From contig NC_045432.1 of NCBI RefSeq assembly GCF_902635505.1, positions 8,305,275 to 8,369,274 on the forward strand: DNA of 64,000 nt. Reading direction: 5' to 3'. Positions 56,516 through 64,000 of the stretch are shown here, in pieces. Below the pieces are notes generated by a model. The model saw only the letters and a list, made by a program, of their open reading frames with translations. It was not told the DNA's origin and did not search any database. This DNA comes from Sarcophilus harrisii. Lineage: Eukaryota; Chordata; Mammalia; Dasyuromorphia; Dasyuridae. How positions within the stretch are numbered: position 1 is the stretch's first letter; each line of letters starts with the position of its first letter. A program made the position numbers and the translations under genes.

Positions 56516-59500
56516 AAAAAATATGCGTACATGTTTAAACAATTATCTTGCTATACAAGTAAAATCAAATCAAATCAGAAAAAAAACTTGATGAAAAAAA
56601 TAAAATGCAAGCAAACAACAACAAAAAGTGAGAATGCTATATTATGAACTACACTAAGATCCCACAGTCTTCTCTCTTGGGTGTAGATGGCTCTTTTGAT
56701 CACAAGACCATTAGTCTGAATTATTTTATTGTTGAAGAGAGCCATGTCCATGGGAATGGATCATTGTATATTATCGATGTTGCCATGTACAATGATCTCC
56801 TGGGTCTCCTCATTTCACTTAGCATCAGTTCATGCAAGTCTCTCCAGACCTTTCTGAAATCATCCTGTTGATCGATTCTTACAAAACAATAATATCCCAT
56901 AATATTCATATCCCATAATTTATTCAGCCATTCTCCAACTGATGGGCATTCACTCAGTTTCCAGTTTCTTGCCACTACAAAAAGGGGTGCCACAAACATT
57001 TTTGCACATGTGGGTCCCTTTCCCTCCTTTACAATCTCTTTGGGATATAAGCCCAATAGAAACATTGCTGAATCAAAGGGTATGCACAGTTTGGTTACCC
57101 TCTGGGCATAGTTCCAAAGTGCTCTCCAGAATGGCTGGATGTATTCACAATTCCAACCAACAATGTATCAGTGTCCCAGTTTTCCCACATCCCTTCCAAC
57201 ATTCCACATTACTTTTTCCTCTCATCCTAGCCAATCTGAGGGGTGTGTAGTGTTACCTCAGAGTTGTCTTAATTTGAATTTCTCTGATTAATAATGACTT
57301 GGAGCATCTTTTCATATGGCTAGAAATATGTTCAATTTCTTCATCTGAAAATTGTCCGTTCATATCCTTTGACCCATTTATCAATTGGAGAATGGCTTGA
57401 TTTCTTATAAATCAGAGTCAATTCTCTATATATTTTGGAAATGAGGCCTTTATCAGAACCTTTGGCTATAAAAATGTTTTCCCAGTTTATTGTATCCCTT
57501 CTAATCTTGTCTGCATTAATTCTGTTTGTACAAATGGTTTTTAATTTGATATAATCAAAAGTTTCTATTTTGTGATCAATAATGATCTCTAGTTCTTCTT
57601 TGGGGACAAATTCCTTTTTTCTCCACAGGTCTGAGAGGTAAACTATCCTATGTTCTTCTAATTTATTTATAATCTCACTCTTTATGCCTAGATCATGAAC
57701 CCATTTTGACCTTATCTTGGTGTACGGTGTTAAGTGTGGGTCAATGCCTAGTTTCTGCCATACTAATTTCCAATTTTCCCAGCAGTTTTGTCAAATAGTG
57801 AATTCTTGTCCCCAAAGCTGAGGCCTTTGGGTTTGTGAAACACTAGATTATTAAAGCCATTGGCTTATTAGTTATTGGTTATTATTATTATTGATTATTA
57901 AAGTTATTGGTTATTAGTTTTCTCCAAAAATCTATCATACGTAACTTTTCTAATATTCTCTTTATTTCTCTAACTTCTTTCTTATGTGTTTTGTGGTTTG
58001 ATTCATCTAATTCTGAGAGTGCAAGCTTGAAATCTCCCACTATTACAGTTTTGTTGTCTATTTCTTCTTGCAAATCTCTTAACTTCTCCTTTAGGAATTT
58101 AGATGCTGTATCATTTGGTGAATATATGCTTAGTATTGATATTGCTTCATTGTCTATGCTACCCTTTAGCAATATATATAGTTTCTTTCCTTATCTCTTT
58201 TAATTACATCAATTTTTGCTTTTGCTTGATCTGAGATCAGGATGGTTACCCTGCTTTTTTGACTTCACCTGAAGCATAATAGATTCTGCTCCAGCCTTTT
58301 ACTCTGTATGTATCAGCCTTATTTAAATGTGTTTCCTGTAAACAACATACTGTAGGATTCTGGCTTTTGATCCAATCTTCTATCTGCTTCTGCTTTATGG
58401 GAGAGTTCATTCCACTCACATTTACGGTTAGAACTACCAATTCTGTATTTCCTGCAATCTTATTATCCCCAGATTATACTTTTCTTTCTCTTTCCTTATT
58501 CCCCTTATAAACTAGGCATTTGCCTCATGCAGCTCTCACTCTTTAGAATCCCTCCCACCCCCTTTGAGTCCTTCCCTTTCTCATACCTTTCCCTTATTAC
58601 TCTTTTCCTTTTCCCTTTTCTCTCCCACTTTTTAATGAGATGAGAGAAGTTTCTCTGTAAACCCAATATGTCTAATGTTTTGTCTTTGAGCCAAATCTGA
58701 TGAGAGTAAAATTCACACAAGGTTCCTCCCCCTCTCTAAATTTCCTCAGATATGATAGGTTTCCTTTGCCTCTTTTTATCTCCCCTTTTCCCTTTTTCTG
58801 ACATTATCCCTTTTCCATTTCTACTTCTTTTTTGTTGTTGTTATATCAGTAAAATCAAATTATACATGTACTCTTTATGTATATCCACAACAGAAATACA
58901 GTTCTCAAGAGTTCTTTTACTTTTCTCTGCTTCTCTTGAGTCCTATGGTTGGAGATCAAAATTTCTGTTTAATTCTGTTTTTTTCCTTAGAAACAAATGG
59001 AATTCATCTTTCATTAAATGTCCATCTTTTTCCCTGGAAGAAGATGCTCAGCTTAGCTGGGTAGTTTATTCTTGTCTGCATTCCAAGTTTTTTTGCCTTT
59101 TGGAATATCAGATTCCAGGCCCTTCGATCTTTTAATGTGGAAGCAGCTAGATCTTGAATGATCCTTATTGTGGCACCTCGGTATTTGAATTGGTTTTTTT
59201 TTTTTTTTTTGGCTGCTTATAATATTTTTTCCTTAGTCTGATAGTTCTGAAATTTAGCCACAATATTCCTTAGAGTTTTTATTTTAGGGTCTTTTCCAGA
59301 AGGTATTCGATGAATTCTTTCAATGCCTATTTTACCTTCTGATTCTATTACATCTGGGAAGTTCTCTTTGAGGATTTCCGCACTCTTTTTTCATCATAAT
59401 TTCTGGGAAGTCCAATAATCCTCAGATTATCTCTCCTAGATCTATTTTCCAGGTCTGTTGTTTTCCAAGTAGATATTTAAAAATTTTTTCCAATTTTTCA

Positions 59501-60978
59501 TTTTTTTGATTTTGCTTGACTGATTCTTGATGTCTCAATGAATCATTCATTTCTATTTGTTCAGTTCTGATTTTTAATGAGTTATTTTGTTCATTAGCTT
59601 TTTTACTTCTTTTTGTATATGTCCAATTGAGTTTTTAAATGAGTTGTTTTGCTCTATGGAATTTTTTTCCATTTCACTAAGTTTTTTTAACTGAGTTATT
59701 TTCTTTTTCCAATCCACAAATCCTAATTTCCTGGGAGCTCTTTATCTTTTCCGATTCACAAATTTTGTTTCCCTGGGAGTTCTTTACCTTTTCCAATTCA
59801 CATTTCAGGAAGTTGTTTGCTTTTTCCACTTTATCAGATTATTATTTTAGTGAGTTATATCCCTTTTCCATACTCTCTTGCAGAGCTTCTCTTTCTTTTC
59901 CCCATTTTTCTTCTAGTTCTCTTTGAAGATCTTTTATGATTTCTTCTAGGAGAGCCTTGTGTGAAGGGGATCAAGCTATATCCCCCTTTGGGGTTTTGTC
60001 TGGAGATTTTCTGCTATTAGTCTCCTTGGGGTTGAAAACCTGCTCTCTTTCTGTCTATAGTTAGAGTTCACTTGGCTTTTTTACTCTTTTTTTTAAGCCC
60101 TTAGGGTCTGCCTTCAGGGCAAGGAGGTTACTAGCTTCCTCTACAGAACAGGGATAGATAGATGGATAGTAGCTGTCCTGCAAATGGGCTGCAAAGAGTG
60201 GCTGAACTGCAGAAGTGTGACTGCCTTGGGAAGAGCCCTGTGCAGCCTCCCTGCAACCCTCCCACCCCCTACTGTGCAGAATTTTGACTGTCCTGGGCAG
60301 ACCCCCACGCTAGGGACTGTGGCCGTGCAGCTGCACTGTGGTTGTGCTGAGTCACTCCCAGTGCTGGATGGGTGTGGCCAGGTCCTGTTAAATTCTGGCG
60401 TTTGGGGGGGGGTACACTCTACCTTTGGTGTTTGTGTAACTTCTCTTCTGGTCTATTGCTCTGCAACCAAAGCAGAGCAGCCAACACTGTGGTAGAGTCT
60501 TCTCTGTAAATTCTCCACCCGCGGAGACCACCTCTGCCCCAGTCCACTCAGTGTGCTAACCTCCGTGTTCTGCCTCCCGGCCTGTGCTGGCCTTCTCCTG
60601 CTTGATCAGGACAAACCTTTTCTGGCGATCTTCCAGATTATGTTCGACTGGTAATTTGTTATACTCCCAATATTCGTGGATTTTACCGGTCAAGCACTAT
60701 TTCAGAGTCAAGCACTATTTCAGAGGCTGAATTTGGCAATCAGTATTGAAGGTAGAGGAGTGTGTCCTCTCTGCCATCTTGGCTCCACCTGATATCATTC
60801 TTTATGTCTAGATCAGGAACCCATTTCGATCTTACCTTGGTATATGGTGTTAGGTGTGGGTCAATGCCTAGTTTCTGCCATATTAGTTTCCAATTTTCCC
60901 AGCAGTTTTTTTTTTAGATAGTGAATTCTTTTCGCAAAAGCTGGGGTCTTTTGGTTTGTCAAACACTAGATTACAGTA
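56516..60978 (-). mobile_element. Composite L1 insertion with deleted reverse transcriptase
   Basis: From the right: a 190-base ORF2 piece (60788-60978), an L1 5' end (GCCATCTTGGCTCCACC near 60773-60788), 5' UTR (60000-60770), ORF1 (58950-59960), spacer, endonuclease (57910-58440; minus reading VSGMNSPIKQKQIEDWIKSQ), then directly the ORF2 C-terminus (56720-57860; LLGLYPKEIVKEGKGP, NKLWDMNIMGYY) and 3' UTR. The reverse transcriptase is missing. The ORF2 piece at 60793-60977 repeats 57677-57860 with differences, so two L1 copies are fused. Flanking GTCACATTTT (56506-56515) and GTCACAATTTT (60979-60989) suggest one outer insertion event followed by rearrangement. Confidence 0.8.
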
Positions 60979-60980
60979 GT

Positions 60981-62330
60981 CACAATTTTTACCACATTTT
61001 GTCAACCATTCCCAAATTTATTGGTATCATATCAATGTCCAATTCTTTGCTATCGACAAAAGAGGTGTTATAAATATTTTTGCATGTATAGGTCCTCTTT
61101 CTTTTTTTTTCCCCTTGATCTCTTTGGGTTACAGACTTTCTAGTGACAATCCTGTGTCAAAGGGTTTCCACAATTTTATTGTCTTTGGCATAGTTCCAAA
61201 TTACTCTCCAGATTGGTTGAATCAGTTCACAATTCAATCAGTAGTGCATTAGTGATTAATTTTTTCCCACACCTTTTCAGATTTTGACATTAGTCAGTCT
61301 GATAGGTGTAGGATGGTAGCTCAGAGATATTTTTAAAATTTCATTTCTTTAATGAATACTAATTTACAGCATTTTTATATGATCATAGACAAATTTGACT
61401 TTATCTGAAAACTACCTGTTCATATCTTTTGATGATTTATCAACTAGGGAATTTCTCATATTCTTATAAATTTGAGTTTATTCTCTATATTTTTAAGATA
61501 TTAAGCCTTTATTAGAGAAATTTGCATTTCTCTCCAATTTCCTGATTATCTTCTAATCTTAGGAGCATTAACTTGTGCAAAGCCTTTTTCATTTTGTGTA
61601 ACCAAAATTATTCATTTTACAAGCCATAATGCTCTCTATTTCTTGTTTGATCATAAATTCACTCCTAAGGCATAAATCTGCTAGTAAAATGTTTCATGCT
61701 TCCCCAATTTCCTTATGACATAGATCTCATGATCCTCTTTGAGAATGAAGCACAAGCAAAAACAACCTACTTTAACCTCATCTCTATACAGTGTGAGATA
61801 TTGGTCTATACCTAAGTTTCTGCCAAAGTGTTTTACAGTTTTTCCAGAAATTCTGGCCAAATAGTTCTTTTTTCCCAAAGCTCAGATCTTTGAGTTTGTC
61901 AGGCTAGATTATTATGGTGATTTACCAACTCATATCGTGTACCTAATATATTCCACTGATCCTGAACTTTGCTACTTTATAATATAGTTTGAGATCTTGA
62001 CCTTTTGTTCTTTCCGATGAACTTTGCTATTATTTCTTAGCTAGTACCAGATTGTTTTGATGATTATCACTTTGAAATATGGTTTAAGATACAGTACTGG
62101 TGGGTCACTCTACATTTTTTTTCTTTGACTTCCTTGATGTTATTGACCTTTTCTTCTTCCAGATGAATTTTGTCATTACTTTGTTAAGCTCTATAAAATA
62201 ATTTTTGGTTGTTTTATTACAACACTGAATATAATAGATTTTAATTATGTTAGCCTGGTTTTTACCAATAAGCAACTAATATTTGTCGAATTGTTTAGCT
62301 CTGACCTTAGTTTCATGAAAAGTGTTATGT
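60981..62330 (-). mobile_element. Old L1 LINE 3' part, right piece (ORF2)
   Basis: Continuation of 56015-56515 (CAACCATTCCCAAATTTATTGG, then CTCCAGATTGGTTGAATCAG, then RT-proximal text to about 62280). Many frame breaks; among the oldest L1 copies here. Confidence 0.72.
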
Positions 62331-62775
62331 AATGTGTTCATATCTGATCCAACAATAATGTAGAACAGTTTGGAAGCAGTGCAAATGGCTATAAAACCAT
62401 CCCTTTTCTTTGACCAAACAATACTACTGCTAGGTCTGTATCCCAAAAGAGATAAAAAAGGACTTATTTGTACAAAAATATTCATAGAAGTTCTATTCTG
62501 GCAGCAAAGATTTGGAAATTGATGGGATTCTCATCAATTGGGGAATTACTGCACAAGTTATGCTAAGATAGTGATGTTGTGCTATAAGAAATGATGAGCA
62601 ATCTGATTTCAGAAAAATCTGAAAAGACTTACATGAACTGATCCAAAGAGAACTGAGTTGAGCCAGAAGAGTATTATAACAACAATATTGCAGGAAGATC
62701 AACTGTGAATGATATAGCTATTCTCAGCTATGTAATGATCCAAGACATTTCTAAAGGAGTTAAGATATTAAGTTA
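62331..62775 (+). mobile_element. Old L1 LINE 3' scrap (sense)
   Basis: CAAACAATACTACTGCTAGG, TGTATCCCAAAAGAGATAAAAAAGG, then ATTGATGGGATTCTCATC and TGAACTGATCCAAAGAGAACTG: sense ORF2 C-terminus in the same order as at 14940-15330. Confidence 0.7.
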
Positions 62776-63612
62776 AGATGGCCAAAGAAAAAGATAAGAC
62801 AGGTTTTATCATTCAGACAGGATTAACCAGTTTGAGCTGAAATCTAAGATTATTTTGGAGATGCTATCCATAGGCCAATGCCATGTTGGAACAGGGACTA
62901 CTGGGAATCCTTTAGTAGAGGATCCTGGGTGAAAAAACTAAAAAATCTAGGTGAAGAGATGGAGAATTTGGAATTCTATCCTCTATCCTGACACCATGGA
63001 GAATTATTGCAGAGTACAGCATTTAGCCAGCCAGTGATGTGTGCTCCTCTGGGTTTCTTTATGAAGACTAGAAGCTGCAGCTAAAATTACATGGTTATTC
63101 CCATGAATAAAATAGCTGATGCTGAACTGAAGTTGTGATTAATAGTTGTGCTGCTCAGAACAGGTTAGGTGAGGTACCTCCAGCTTTCCAACCTCAAAAA
63201 GTCCAGGAAGTGTACATCCTGCCTGGATCAGCCCAAGAGGCTGACTGGCCCACTTGGCCCACCCCAGCAGCAGAGGTAATCATCCAGTTGACTTGCCACA
63301 CCCCAAATCTTTGTATCCTACAGAAACAGCCTAGCTCTCCATAATCAATTTGTGCTGGGATACTTAGGAGAAAGAATGCTTTGTAACTTCAAATGTCATT
63401 TTGCTATTTGAGTTTTTCCTAAATAGTTATGTCTACTTTGTAGACATCCTACTACAAGAAGCACATTAAAAGGGAATGCCATTGGTTGGAGTAGTAGCAG
63501 TAACCCCTCTAGGGACTCATCCTGCTTATGTTAGTGTAAGCTGAAAGAATTAGTCTGAGCTAGACTAATTAGTAGAGCAGAGCTGTTATAAAACATAGAA
63601 TGAGAGAATGTC
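62776..63612. other. Unassigned sequence
   Basis: A less AT-rich stretch with no recognised gene. The plus frame 63135-63344 (69 codons, Pro/Gln-rich) shows no known domain. I see no repeat family I can name. Confidence 0.35.
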
Positions 63613-63622
63613 AAAAAGAGAT

Positions 63623-63764
63623 TGGCGGCAGCTAGGTAGCGCAGTGGGTAGAGTACTAGCCCTGAAGTCAGAAGGAACTGAGTTCAAATCTGGCCTCAGA
63701 CACTTAATACTTCCTGGCTGTGTGACCCTGGACAAGTCACTTAACCTTAATTGCCTCATTAAAA
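63623..63764 (+). mobile_element. Marsupial tRNA-derived CORE-SINE, well preserved
   Basis: The head GGCAGCTAGGTAGCGCAGTG has a clear Pol III A box, GAGTTCAAATCTGGCCTCAG a B box, then CTGGCTGTGTGACCCTGG and GTCACTTAACC, ending in an A tail. The target duplication AAAAAGAGAT lies at 63613-63622 and 63765-63774. It is the cleanest SINE of the window and the best single clue to a marsupial source. Confidence 0.95.
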
Positions 63765-63766
63765 AA

Positions 63767-63798
63767 AAAGAGATAGATAGATAGAGAGAGAGAGAGAT
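63767..63798. repeat. (GATA)n(GA)n microsatellite
   Basis: GATAGATAGATAG then GAGAGAGAGAGA directly after the SINE tail, a usual place for microsatellite birth. Confidence 0.9.
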
Positions 63799-63839
63799 TA
63801 GGAAATCAGTTGTCAGGGTCAGAAGATATCTCAATGATC

Positions 63840-63900
63840 ATTTAATTTCATCCCTAGTTTTATAGGTGAGAAACAGAAGCCTAGAAAAGGTAGGTCATAT
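63840..63900 (-). mobile_element. MIR fragment
   Basis: AGTTTTATAGGTGAGAAACAG followed by AAGCCTAGAAAAGGTAGGTC is a decayed antisense MIR core. Confidence 0.6.
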
Positions 63901-63979
63901 ATGGGTTAGTTGAGTGGACCCTGGGGTGTGACAGAACAGAGAAGAACCTAGGTCTCCTGATTCTCAGTTCACTGGTCAG

Positions 63980-63995
63980 TTAGGGTTAGGGTTAG
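63980..63995. repeat. Short TTAGGG run
   Basis: TTAGGGTTAGGGTTAG, two and two-thirds units of the vertebrate telomere repeat, close to the window edge. Too short to call an interstitial telomere array without the next bases. Confidence 0.6.
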
Positions 63996-64000
63996 AGCTG

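Noticed and set aside
57888-58440. Endonuclease-like frames as a possible host DNA repair gene
   Set aside because: The residues (NSPIKQKQIEDWIKSQNPT order) are L1 endonuclease and lie between L1 ORF1 and the L1 ORF2 tail.
1-64000. CRISPR arrays, bacterial operons, riboswitches, rRNA or intact tRNA genes
   Set aside because: The window is mammalian repeat DNA; the only tRNA-like sequences are SINE heads, and the direct repeats are target duplications or microsatellites.

Overview
The window looks like intergenic DNA from a marsupial (metatherian) genome. The evidence is a tRNA-derived CORE-SINE of the marsupial type (best copy 63623-63764), dense L1 copies whose ORF2 C-terminus is mammalian L1 but whose 5' regions and 3' UTR are not eutherian, mammal-wide L2, L3/CR1 and MIR relics, and class II-like solo LTRs. 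The genus cannot be fixed by eye. I found no intact host gene. The best host-derived locus is a broken processed copy of ELMO2.

Layout. 1-5800 is the least L1-rich part: an antisense L2 (about 925-2300), a T-tract, a CpG-rich block with a 9-bp minisatellite (about 3120-4180), and a pair of about 270-bp inverted arms (4313-4592 and 4987-5250). 5800-11575 holds an antisense L1 3' part, about 1.9 kb of unassigned sequence, a SINE, a CR1/L2-type LINE 5' part and an L1 ORF2 fragment. 11859-15657 is a sense L1 with both ends but almost no ORF2, interrupted by a younger antisense L1. 15660-20550 holds a solo LTR, a SINE, L2 and L1 debris and an LTR fragment. 20550-24195 is two antisense L1 5' halves. 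24365-29300 is an old marsupial repeat, L1 copies and a tiny probable mRNA 3'-end retrocopy. 30118-47755 is a tower of nested insertions: an older antisense L1 is split by a near-full-length antisense L1 (35290-46367), which is itself split by a sense L1 carrying another L1, by an LTR and by the ELMO2 retrocopy (40905-44764). 47756-56010 holds more L1 pieces, two LTRs and a degenerate 33-bp tandem array derived from an L3/CR1-like tail. 56015-62330 is an old L1 split by a composite L1. The right edge has unassigned sequence, a SINE, a MIR scrap and a short TTAGGG run.

How it works together: the region records serial L1 target-primed insertion into earlier L1 copies. L1 machinery also supplied the SINEs and the ELMO2 retrocopy. 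Endogenous retroviruses survive only as LTRs; four have perfect 6-bp target duplications. Most insertion boundaries are supported by target-site duplications read directly from the sequence, which gives a relative time order. Nothing here looks like a novel functional system. The items most worth checking are the CpG-rich block, the ELMO2 retrocopy with its skipped C-terminal segment, the inverted arms and the recurrent ORF2-deleted L1s.
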